In this document: positions 49,201-61,200 of the stretch, piece after piece
How positions within the stretch are numbered: the stretch's first letter is position 1
Layout: the number at the start of each line of letters is the position of its first letter
Assembly: GCA_943735955.1 (NCBI GenBank)
Contig: OX030968.1
Location: 5,800,221 to 5,864,220, forward strand
DNA length: 64,000 nucleotides
Reading direction: 5' to 3'
Source: Piscicola geometra
Lineage: Eukaryota > Annelida > Clitellata > Hirudinida > Piscicolidae
Position numbers and translations under genes: made by a program
Notes under the pieces: model-generated
Seen by the model: only the letters and a program-made list of their open reading frames with translations
Told to the model about the DNA's origin: nothing
Database searches by the model: none

Positions 49201-52200
49201 TCTGAAAGACTTTCACATTAGAGACATGCTTTCTGGAAGCTCGTCGGAACAGAATGAAGTCAATCTGGGTTTGGACCGGTCCTGATCGCAAAGTCACCAG
49301 GTGGCGAGGCTTCTTCTTGGACCAAGAGTTTCCGACTAGTAGCTCGTTTGCCACCGTGAATTCCAGGACTCTTTCACCTTCAGTGTTTCGCTCACCTATT
49401 GCATGCCCGCCATGGACCTCTCTGTAACCACTGGAACCACAGCCAATATGTCCGTTCCAGTCCCCGCATACAAATAGTTCTTCTGTGGTTGGTATGATGG
49501 CGATAGCCGACTGTAGCTTTTGGTAGAAACTGTCTTTTTCTGGCAAACTGAGTCCCAATTGAGGGGCGTATACGCACGCAATCTTGCCTATTATCATTCG
49601 CATGACGATGATTCGATCTGAGACACGGTCTACTGTTATTATTATTATTATTATTTTATTTTTTTTAAACTTTACTTATACTTATCATTTATTTATTTAT
49701 TAATTCATTTATCCTTATTAATATTATTATTAAGTTTTCCATAACTAAGTGGTCTTAAAGCCCGTCCAGGTTTACGCCATGTTAATAATACTCGTCGTTG
49801 TATTTCATTGTATTTTTAAAATTATATTTTATTTCATTCTATTGTATTGTATTCTCTTGTATTGTATTGTATTGTATTGTATTGTATTCTATTGTATTGT
49901 ATTCTATTGTATTGTATCATATTCTATTGTATTGTATTCTATTGTATTGTATCATATTCTATTGTATTGTATTCTATTGTATTGTATTGTATTCTATTGT
50001 ATTTTATTGTATTGTATTTTATTGTATTGTATTCTATTGTATTGTATTCTATTGTATTCTATTGTATTGTATTCTATTGTAATGTATTGTAATGTATTGT
50101 ATTCTATTGTATTCTATTGTATTGTATTCTATTGTATTGTATTCTATTGTATCGTATTCTATTGTATTGTATTCTATTATATTGTATTCTATTGTATTGT
50201 ATTGTATTGTATACTATTGTATTGTATTCTATTGTTTTGTATTCTATTGTATTGTATTTTATTGTATTGTATTCTATTGTATTGTATTCTATTGTATTGT
50301 ATTGTATTGTATTGTATTGTATTGTATTCTATTGTATTGTATTCTATTGTATTGTATTCTATTGTATTGTATTCTATTGTATTGTATTCTATTGTATTGT
50401 ATTCTATTGTATTGTATTCTATTGTATTGTATTCTATTGTATTGTATTCTATTGTATTGTATTCTATTGTAATGTATTCTATTGTATTGTATTCTATTGT
50501 ATTGTATTCTATTGTATTGTATTCTATTGTATTGTATTCTATTGTATTGTATTCTATTGTATTGTATTCTATTGTATTGTATTCTATTGTATTGTATTCT
50601 ATTGTATTCTATTGTATTCTATTGTATTGTATTGTATTCTATTGTATTGTATTCTATTGTATTGTATTCTATTGTATTGTATCATATTCTATTGTATTGT
50701 ATTCTATTGTATTGTATTCTATTGTATTGTATCATATTCTATTGTATTGTATTCTATTGTATTGTATTTTATTGTATTGTATTCTATTGTATTGTATTGT
50801 ATTGTATTGTATTGTATTGTATTGTATTCTATTGTATTGTATTCTATTGTATTGTATTCTATTGTATTGTATTCTATTGTATTGTATTCTATTGTATTGT
50901 ATTCTATTGTATTGTATTCTATTGTTTTCTATTGTATTGTATTCTATTGTAATGTATTCTATTGTATTCTATTGTAATATATTCTATTGTATTCTATTGT
51001 ATTGTATTCTATTGTATTGTATTCTATTGTAATGTATTCTATTGTATTCTATTGTATTGTATTCTATTGTATTGTATTCTATTGTAATGTATTCTATTGT
51101 ATTGTATTCTAATGTAATGTATTCTATTGTATTGTATTCTATTGTATTGTATTGTAATGTATTCTATTGTATTCTATTGTATTGTATTCTATTGTATTGT
51201 ATTCTATTGTAATGTATTCTATTGTATTGTATTCTATTGTATTGTATTCTATTGTATTGTATTCTATTGTATTGTATTCTATTGTATTGTATTCTATTGT
51301 ATTGTATTCTATTGTATTGTATTCTATTGTATTGTATTCTATTGTATTGTATTCTATTGTATTGTATTCTATTGTATTGTATTCTATTGTATTGTATTCT
51401 ATTGTATTGTATTTTATTGTATTCTATTGTATTCTATTGTATTGTATTCTATTGTATTGTATTCTATTGTATTGTATTCTATTGTATTGTATTCTATTGT
51501 ATTGTATTCTATTGTATTGTATTCTATTGTATTGTATTCTATTGTATTGTATTCTATTGTATTGTATTCTATTGTATTGTATTGTATGATGATGATGAGG
51601 ATAATAAAGGTGATGAGGATATTAATGATTTTGATGATGATGATGACGATGATGGTGATGATGATGACGATAGCAAAAATAAAAGTTGGAAAGATAGAAT
51701 ATAGATGTGAATAGAATGACGAAAAGACACCATTTCGACTTTTCCTTTCTTGTGTTCGATGACTGCGAGGTTGTTGTAGCTTTCTGAGTGCTTGTCGTTG
51801 TAGGCCAGGGAAAGTTGGTAGCATTGGCTGGCCAAAGTGAGATCCCCTGTGCTCTGTCGAAGGAAGGAGGGGTGGGAAGAGAGGGTGTAGAGGGAGGGAG
51901 GGATGGGAAGAGAGGGTGTAGAGGGAGAGAGGGGTGTGAAGAGAGGGTGTAGAGGGAGGGAGGGGTGTGAAGAGAGGGTGTAGAGGGAGAGAGGAGTGGA
52001 AAGAGAGGGTGTAGAGGGAGGGAGGGGTGGGAAGAGAGGGTGTAGAGGGAGAGAGGGGTGGAAAGAGAGGGTGTAGAGGGAGGGAGGGGTGGGAAGAGAG
52101 GGTGCAGAGGGAGGGAGGGGTGTGAAGAGAGGGTGCAGAGGGAGAGAGGGGTGGAAAGAGAGGGTGTAGAAGGAGGGAGGGGTGGGAAGAGAGGGTGTAG

Positions 52201-55200
52201 AGGGAGGGAGAGGTGGGAAGAGAGAGTGTAGAGGGAGGGAGGGAAAGAAAGAGAGGGTGTAGAGGGAGAGAGAGGTGGGAAGAGAGGGTGTAGAAGGAGG
52301 AAGGGGTGGGAAGAGAGAGGTGTAGAGGGAGGGAGGGATGTGAAGAGAAGATGTAGAGGGAGGGAGGAGTGGGAAAAGAGGGGTGTAGAGGGAAGAAGGG
52401 GTGGGAAATGAGGGGTGTAGAGAGAGGGAAGGGTGGTGAGACTAGCAAGAGTGAGGATGTAAATGAGGGAAAAGGAGGGTAAGAGAGAAAAAGAATAGGG
52501 GGTGGAGAAGGCGGAGAAGCAGGTAATGTTGAATGAAAACGATAAGCAAAGCGACTACAAGTTGCCACACCGACCAAAGCCACGTGGGCGATGTTGAACC
52601 AAATGTCAGCAGTGGTGTCGTCATCGGCTGAGAGGTTGAGTGCCTTCTTGAAACACGTCATGCAAGCATCCAGCTGCTGAGACTGGAAACAACACAAGCC
52701 TGTGTGTACGGGTAGATGGATGAAAGGATTAATGGATGGATGGATGGAAGGATTAATGGATGGATGGATGGATGGATGGATGGTGGATAGATGAATGATT
52801 GGTTGGATGGATGAATAGATGAATGATTGGTTAAATGGATGGGTGGATAAATGGATTGGTGGATAGATAGATTAATGATTGGTTAGATGGATGTACGAAT
52901 GGATGGATGGATGGAGATGAAATCTCCTTAACCTAGATTGTTGTAACTTTCAGCGTTCAGAACTCCCATCTGTACGAGGCGTCTAAAAAGTTCAAAAAAT
53001 AAATATTTACCATTAATAGAATATGCCTCTAACTATCCACCCATCCGTCTATTCATCCACTCATTTACTCCTACATCCATTCATCCACCGATTCATTAAT
53101 CTATCTATCCATCCATTCCTTCAACACCACCATCCAAAAACTCACTGGAAGTACTTGGCAGCAACCTCGGGTTTCTCATCATAAAAGTGCATTGTGCCGA
53201 TGCACGCGATCGCCTCGACGTGCATGAAGTCCTGCTGCAGCACCTCGCTGTACAGGCGGACACTGCTCGCCTCCCCCCGCTGCAGTTCGTGCACTCGAGC
53301 AAGCGCCAGAAGGATCGAGACGCTGTTAGGCAGGACAGCGAGGCCCTGGTCGAGACATGCAAGTGCCGATTGTGGCTGGTCCAGCTTCAAGTAGATCTGT
53401 GGGTGTGTCATCAAGTCCTGGACACTCTGCTGACTCGGTGTTCACTTGCTTCAGCCTATCAATCCTATGCAACAAAACGACAAATACTATTAACGTGGCG
53501 TAAACGCAAACGAGCTTTGAGACCACCAATTCATACACCCAGCCGTCCCTTCCACCTTCGACAGATACAGGTAGCTCTCGATGAAGGCTTGCTGCTTCAC
53601 CGACGAGTGTAGCATTTGAAGCGCCTCTCTCAGCTGCTGACGTTTGCTCAGACACCTTGCCAGCTGCAACTTCCACCACCAGTCACCTTCGCTGCCCCGA
53701 GACGCCAGACTTGCTAGTTCGAACGCCTTTGTGATTGATGGCATGGTGGTGCTTGCATGATTGATGGCATGGTGGTTCTTGCATGGTTGATGGCATGGTG
53801 GTGTTTGCATGGTTGATGGCATGGTGGTGCTTGCATGGTTGATGGCATGGTGGTGCTTGCATGGTTGATGGCATGGTGGTGCTTGCATGGTTGATGGCAT
53901 GGTGGTGCTTGCATGGTTGATGGCATGGTGGTGCTTGCATGGTTGATGGCATGGTGGTGCTTGCATGGTTGATGGCATGGTGGTGCTTGCATGGTTGATG
54001 GCATGGTGGTGCTTGCATGGTTGATGGCATGGTGGTGCTTGCATGGTTGATGGCATGGTGGTGGTGCTTGATTGGTTGATGGCATGGTGGTGCTTGCATG
54101 GTTGATGGCATGGTGGTGCTTGCATGGTTGATGGCATGGTGGTGCTTGCATGATTGATGGCATGGTGGTGCTTGCATGGTTGATGGCATGGTGGTGCTTG
54201 CATGGTTGATGGCATGGTGGTGCTTGCATGGTTAGTGGGATGGTGGTGCTTGCATGGTTGATGGCATGGTGGTGCTTGCATGGTTGATGGCATGGTGGTG
54301 CTTGCATGGTTGATGGCATGGTGGTGCTTGCATGGTTGATGGCATGGTGGTGCTTGCATGGTTGATGGCATGGTGGTGCTTGCATGGTTGATGGCATGGT
54401 GGTGCTTGCATGGTTGATGGCATGGTGGTGCTTGCATGATTGATGGCATGGTGGTGCTTGCATGGTTGATGGCATGGTGGTGCTTGCATGATTGATGGCA
54501 TGGTGGTGCTTGCATGGTTGATGGCATGGTGGTGCTTGCATGGTTGATGGCATGGTGGTGCTTGCATGATTGATGGCATGGTGGTGCTTGCATGGTTGAT
54601 GGCATGGTGGTGCTTGCATGGTTGATGGCATGGTGGTGCTTGCATGGTTGATGGCATGGTGGTGCTTGCATGATTGATGGCATGGTGGTGCTTGCATGGT
54701 TGATGGCATGGTGGTGCTTGCATGGTTGATGGCATGGTGGTGCTTGCATGGTTAGTGGGATGGTGGTGCTTGCATGGTTGATGGCATGGTGGTGCTTGCA
54801 TGGTTGATGGCATGGTGGTGCTCGCATGGTTGATGGCATGGTGGTGCTTGCATGGTTGATGGCATGGTGGTGCTTGCATGGTTGATGGCATGGTGGTGCT
54901 TGCATGGTTGATGGCATAGTGGTGCTTGCATGGTTGATGGCATGGTGGTGCTTGCATGGTTGATGGCATGGTGGTGCTTGCATGGTTGATGGCATGGTGG
55001 TGCTTGCATGGTTGATGGCATGGTGGTGCTTGCATGGTTGATGGCATGGTGGTGCTTGCATGGTTGATGGCATGGTGGTGCTTGCATGATTGATGGCATG
55101 GTGGTGCTTGCATGGTTGATGGCATGGTGGTGCTTGCATGATTGATGGCATGGTGGTTCTTGCATGGTTGATGGCATGGTGGTGTTTGCATGGTTGATGG

Positions 55201-58200
55201 CATGGTGGTGCTTGCATGGTTGATGGCATGGTGGTGCTTGCATGGTTGATGGCATGGTGGTGCTTGCATGGTTGATGGCATGGTGGTGCTTGCATGGTTG
55301 ATGGCATGGTGGTGCTTGCATGGTTGATGGCATGGTGGTGCTTGCATGGTTGATGGCATGGTGGTGCTTGCATGGTTGATGGCATGGTGGTGCTTGCATG
55401 GTTGATGGCATGGTGGTGCTTGCATGGTTGATGGCATGGTGGTGGTGCTTGATTGGTTGATGGCATGGTGGTGCTTGCATGGTTGATGGCATGGTGGTGC
55501 TTGCATGGTTGATGGCATGGTGGTGCTTGCATGATTGATGGCATGGTGGTGCTTGCATGGTTGATGGCATGGTGGTGCTTGCATGGTTGATGGCATGGTG
55601 GTGCTTGCATGGTTAGTGGGATGGTGGTGCTTGCATGGTTGATGGCATGGTGGTGCTTGCATGGTTGATGGCATGGTGGTGCTTGCATGGTTGATGGCAT
55701 GGTGGTGCTTGCATGGTTGATGGCATGGTGGTGCTTGCATGGTTGATGGCATGGTGGTGCTTGCATGGTTGATGGCATGGTGGTGCTTGCATGGTTGATG
55801 GCATGGTGGTGCTTGCATGATTGATGGCATGGTGGTGCTTGCATGGTTGATGGCATGGTGGTGCTTGCATGATTGATGGCATGGTGGTGCTTGCATGGTT
55901 GATGGCATGGTGGTGCTTGCATGGTTGATGGCATGGTGGTGCTTGCATGATTGATGGCATGGTGGTGCTTGCATGGTTGATGGCATGGTGGTGCTTGCAT
56001 GGTTGATGGCATGGTGGTGCTTGCATGGTTGATGGCATGGTGGTGCTTGCATGATTGATGGCATGGTGGTGCTTGCATGGTTGATGGCATGGTGGTGCTT
56101 GCATGGTTGATGGCATGGTGGTGCTTGCATGGTTAGTGGGATGGTGGTGCTTGCATGGTTGATGGCATGGTGGTGCTTGCATGGTTGATGGCATGGTGGT
56201 GCTCGCATGGTTGATGGCATGGTGGTGCTTGCATGGTTGATGGCATGGTGGTGCTTGCATGGTTGATGGCATGGTGGTGCTTGCATGGTTGATGGCATAG
56301 TGGTGCTTGCATGGTTGATGGCATGGTGGTGCTTGCATGGTTGATGGCATGGTGGTGCTTGCATGGTTGATGGCATGGTGGTGCTTGCATGGTTGATGGC
56401 ATGGTGGTGCTTGCATGGTTGATGGCATGGTGGTGCTTGCATGGTTGATGGCATGGTGGTGCTTGCATGATTGATGGCATGGTGGTGCTTGCATGGTTGA
56501 TGGCATGGTGGTGCTTGCATGATTGATGGCATGGTGGTGCTTGCATGGTTGATGGCATGGTGGTGCTTGCATGGTTGATGGCATGGTGGTTCTTGCATGG
56601 TTGATGGCATGGTGGTGCTTGCATGATTGATGGCATGGTGGTGCTTGCATGGTTGATGGCATGGTGGTGCTTGCATGGTTGATGGCATGGTGGTGCTTGC
56701 ATGGTTGATGGCATGGTGGTGCTTGCATGGTTGATGGCATGGTGGTGCTTGCATGGTTGATGGCATGGTGGTGCTTGCATGGTTGATGGCATGGTGGTGC
56801 TTGCATGGTTGATGGCATGGTGGTGCTTGCATGATTGATGGCATGGTGGTGCTTGCATGGTTGATGGCATGGTGGTGCTTGCATGGTTGATGGCATGGTG
56901 GTGCTTGCATGGTTGATGGCATGGTGGTGCTTGCATGGTTGATGGCATGGTGGTGCTTGCATGGTTGATGGCATGGTGGTGCTTGCATGGTTGATGGCAT
57001 GGTGGTGCTTGCATGGTTGATGGCATGGTGGTGCTTGCATGGTTGATGGCATGGTGGTGCTTGCATGGTTGATGGCATGGTGGTGCTTGCATGGTTGATG
57101 GCATAGTGGTGCTTGAATGGTTGATGGCATGGTGGTGCTTGCATGGTGGTGCTTGCATGGTTGATGGCATGGTGGTGCTTGCATGGTTGATGGCATGGTG
57201 GTGCTTGCATGGTTAGTGGGATGGTGGTGGTGCTTGCATGGTTGATGGCATGGTGGTGCTTGCATGGTTGATGGAATAGTGGTGCTTGCATGGTTGATGG
57301 CATGGTGGTGCTTGCATGGTGGTGCTTGCATGGTGGTGCTTGCATGGTTGATGGCATGGTGGTGCTTGCATGGTTGATGGCATGGTGGTGCCTGCATGGT
57401 TGATGGCATGGTGGTGCTTGCATGGTTGATGGCATGGTGGTGCTTGCATGGTTGATGGCATGGTGGTGCTTGCATGGTTGATGGCATGGTGGTGCTTGCA
57501 TGGTTGATGGCATGGTGGTGCTTGCATGGTTGATGGCATGGTGGTGCTTGCATGGTTGATGGCATGGTGGTGCTTGCATGGTTGATGGCATGGTGGTGCT
57601 TGCATGGTTGATGGTATGGTGGTGCTTGCATGGTTGATGGCATGGTTGTGCTTGCATGATTGATGGCATGGTGGTGCTTGCATGGTTGATGGCATGGTGG
57701 TGCTTGCATGGTTGATGGCATGGTGGTGCTTGCATGGTTGATGGCATGGTGGTGCTTGCATGGTTGATGGCATGGTGGTGCTTGCATGATTGATGGCATG
57801 GTGGTGCTTGCATGGTTGATGGCATGGTGGTGCTTGCATGGTTGATGGCATGGTGGTGCTTGCATGGTTGATGGCATGGTGGTGCTTGCATGGTTGATGG
57901 CATGGTGGTGCTTGCATGGTTGATGGCATGGTGGTGCTTGCATGGTTGATGGCATGGTGGTGCTTGCATGGTTGATGGCATGGTGGTGCTTGCATGGTTG
58001 ATGGCATGGTGGTGCTTGCATGGTTGATGGCATGGTGGTGCTTGCATGGTTGATGGCATGGTGGTGGTGCTTGATTGGTTGATGGCATGGTGGTGCTTGC
58101 ATGGTTGATGGCATGGTGGTGCTTGCATGGTTGATGGCATGGTGGTGCTTGCATGGTTGATGGCATGGTGGTGCTTGCATGGTTGATGGCATGGTGGTGC

Positions 58201-61200
58201 TTGCATGGTTGATGGCATGGTGGTGCTTGCATGGTTGATGGCATGGTGGTGCTTGCATGGTTGATGGCATGGTGGTGGTGCTTGATTGGTTGATGGCATG
58301 GTGGTGCTTGCATGGTTGATGGCATGGTGGTGCTTGCATGGTTGATGGCATGGTGGTGCTTGCATGGTTGATGGCATGGTGGTGCTTGCATGTTTGATGG
58401 CATGGTGGTGCTTGCATGGTTGATGGCATGGTGGTGCTTGCATGGTTGATGGCATGGTGGTGCTTGCATGGTTGATGGCATGGTGGTGCTTGCATGGTTA
58501 GTGAGATGGTGGTGGTGCTTGCATGGTTAGTGGGATGGTGGTGGTGCTTGCATGGTTAGTGGGATGGTGGTGCTTGCATGGTTAGTGGGATGGTGGTGCT
58601 TACATGGTTAGTGGGATGGTGGTGCTTACATGGTTAGTGGGATGGTGGTGCTTACATGGTTAGTGGAATGGTGGTGCTTACATGGTTGATGGCATGGTGG
58701 TGCTTGCATGGTTAGTGGGATGGTGGTGCTTGCATGGTTAGTGGGATGGTGGTGGTGCTTGCATGGTTAGTGGGATGGTGGTGGTGCTTGCATGGTTAGT
58801 GGGATGGTGGTGCTTGCATGGTTAGTGGGATGGTGGTGCTTACATGGTTAGTGGGATGGTGGTGCTTGCATGGTTAGTGGAATGGTGGTGGTGCTTACAT
58901 GGTTAGTGGAATGGTGGTGCTTGCATGGTTAGTGGAATGGTGGTGGTGCTTACATGGTTAGTGGGATGGTGGTGCTTGCATGGTTAGTGGGATGGTGGTG
59001 GTGCTTGCATGGTTGGTGGGATGGTGGTGGTGCTTGCATGGTTAGTGGGATGGTGGTGCTTGCATGGTTAGTGGGATGGTGGTGCTTGCATGGTTAGTGG
59101 GATGGTGGTGCTTGCATGGTTAGTGGGATGGTGGTGCTTGCATGGTTAGTAGGATGGTGGTGCTTGCATGGTTAGTGGGATGGTGGTGCTTGCATGGTTG
59201 GTGGGATGGTGGTGGTGCTTGCATGGTTAGTGGGATGGTGGTGCTTACATGGTTAGTGGGATGGTGGTGCTTGCATGGTTGGTGGGATGGTGGTGGTGCT
59301 TGCATGGTTAGTGGGATGGTGGTGCTTGCATGGTTAGTGGGATGGTGGTGCTTACATGGTTAGTGGGATGGTGGTGCTTGCATGCTTTTCAATTGCAGTA
59401 ACTTTTAAGTCCCTCTTATTTCTTCTATCGACATCATCATCCTTATCATCCTCATCATCATCATTATAATCATCTTCATCATCATCATCATCCTCCTTCT
59501 CATCATCATCACCCCCACCTTCTTGACGTCTCCTTCCCTGTAGTAGATGTACTCATACAAGTGCTTGTTGATGTCACGCTTGAGTGCGTACTTGCGCATG
59601 TCCAACCTGCTCAAGTTCAAGAAGGCCTCCTCCCCCTCCTCCCCCTCCTCCCCCTCTGCTCTCGTCGCCATCGTCGCAATCGAGGCCTTGTGTTGCCATC
59701 ATGGTGATGGCGATGATGATGGAGATGATGATGGAGATGATGATGATGATAAAAAAGATGATGATGGAGATGATGATGGAGATGATGATGATGATAAAAA
59801 AGATGATGATGATGATAGTGCTGCTAAGAATAGTGTAGAAAAGCGAGGAAAAAGGGTGAGAAGAGCTTAGTATGAAGTGCACAGAGCACTAACAGTGGCG
59901 AGTCGAGCAGCCCTGGTGACAGTCCTGCTGGTGTGCCGAGCAGCAGTGGCAATGGCGTCTCTGAGAGGCAGACCGCTCCTGCTGCTGCTGCTCTTCGTGT
60001 CTGGCCGCAAGTAGCCTGTCGCCACCCTGCCTGTCCTCTGCATGTTTCTGAAGGGGAGAGGCGAATGTGGAAGTTGAGTGGAAGAAGAGGGGATGGGTAA
60101 GAGTGAAAAGACGGAGAGTTTAAATAGAAGGGAAAAAGGCTGGTATAGTGGGCAGTGAAGATAATCGTAAAATACCAATATATTAGCACACTTTCAAGTC
60201 AATGTTTTCTATTTTCGAAAATGGTGCTTTTCAAAGATTATGCAAACTATCTCATTCTTTACACCATTTCCTTATTTGTAAGATATTTATCAATTCATCT
60301 AAACCGGTAAATGAATCATCTCAATCTTCCTTCATGCAGCCCTGAATCCATTTATCTAATCATCGATGCATCCACCCATCCATCCTTCCCCCTTCACCTC
60401 AAGCCAAATGACGTGTTCTGGCCAGCACGGGTAGATGGCTTCTGCAACAGGGAGGTGCCTGTCTTCTTGGAGACGGCCATTGTCGTCTCGTCTGAAGCCA
60501 TGAGCGCCAGTGCTTAGAGGTGGGTGGGTAGTGGTGGTGAGGCTTGTTGAAGCGAGTTTTTAAACAAGTTTGTCCGATAAAAAAGTATGAGAATATATTA
60601 TTCGATGTGTCACACAATAACACGAAGAGTAATTCGATATAACGTAAAATACCATATTATTCGGACACCCAAAATGTTCAGACACCATTATTTTTTGAAA
60701 AGATAATTGTTTATTGTAGAGGTCGGACTGTGTACCCGATCTGACAGGGTACCCGCGGGACTCCCGCGGGAACGGGAATGAAAATTAATTTCGGGACGGG
60801 AAAAGTCGGGAACCGGGAATAGGTTTTCGGGACGGAAACGGGAATCAACATTCAAATCGGGAACGGGAAAAGACGGGAACGGAAATCAACTTTTAAATCG
60901 GGAACGGGAAAAACTGGAATAACAGTTATTGGGATTGGATTCTTTAACAATTATTTTTCAGCAAACTTCTAAGTATGGAAATCTTTATTTCATCGATACT
61001 CCGTACTTAAAATAAGTATTAAATGCAATATAAATGTATAACGAAGCCACTATTGCCAATGTCGAAATCTCCAACACTACATTTGAAGATGTTATGGTGA
61101 GTCCAAAGATTAGGGAGATTAGAACAAATGGGTGATTATGAAAACTTTTCAGATGAAAACAAAATGGTCAGTTATATTATTTTAATTTTATAAATTAATA

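Larger units (their letters stand above)
45540..49635 (-). mobile_element. LINE with endonuclease and reverse transcriptase, split by a SINE and a MITE
   Basis: Minus strand in order: APE-type endonuclease (49603-49108; [44 protein letters not shown], and [10 protein letters not shown]), a MITE (49099-48082), a linker, reverse transcriptase (47353-46640; [74 protein letters not shown]), a SINE (46628-46381), and a C-terminal region ([48 protein letters not shown]). The 3' end is an (ATC/ATT)-rich tail at 45600-45540. Nearly full length but with several frameshifts. It has the same sense as TTC8, in intron 10. Confidence 0.9.

Noticed and set aside
49749..51714. Plus-strand Ile/Val/Leu/Tyr/Cys frames resembling membrane proteins
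   Set aside because: Artefact of the ATTCTATTGTATTGT array.
53490..58495. Very long minus-strand frames (866, 1407, 960 codons) rich in His/Pro/Gln/Met
   Set aside because: Translations of the 26-bp minisatellite in all three frames; only the end at 53726-53556 is true coding sequence (TTC8 exon 6).
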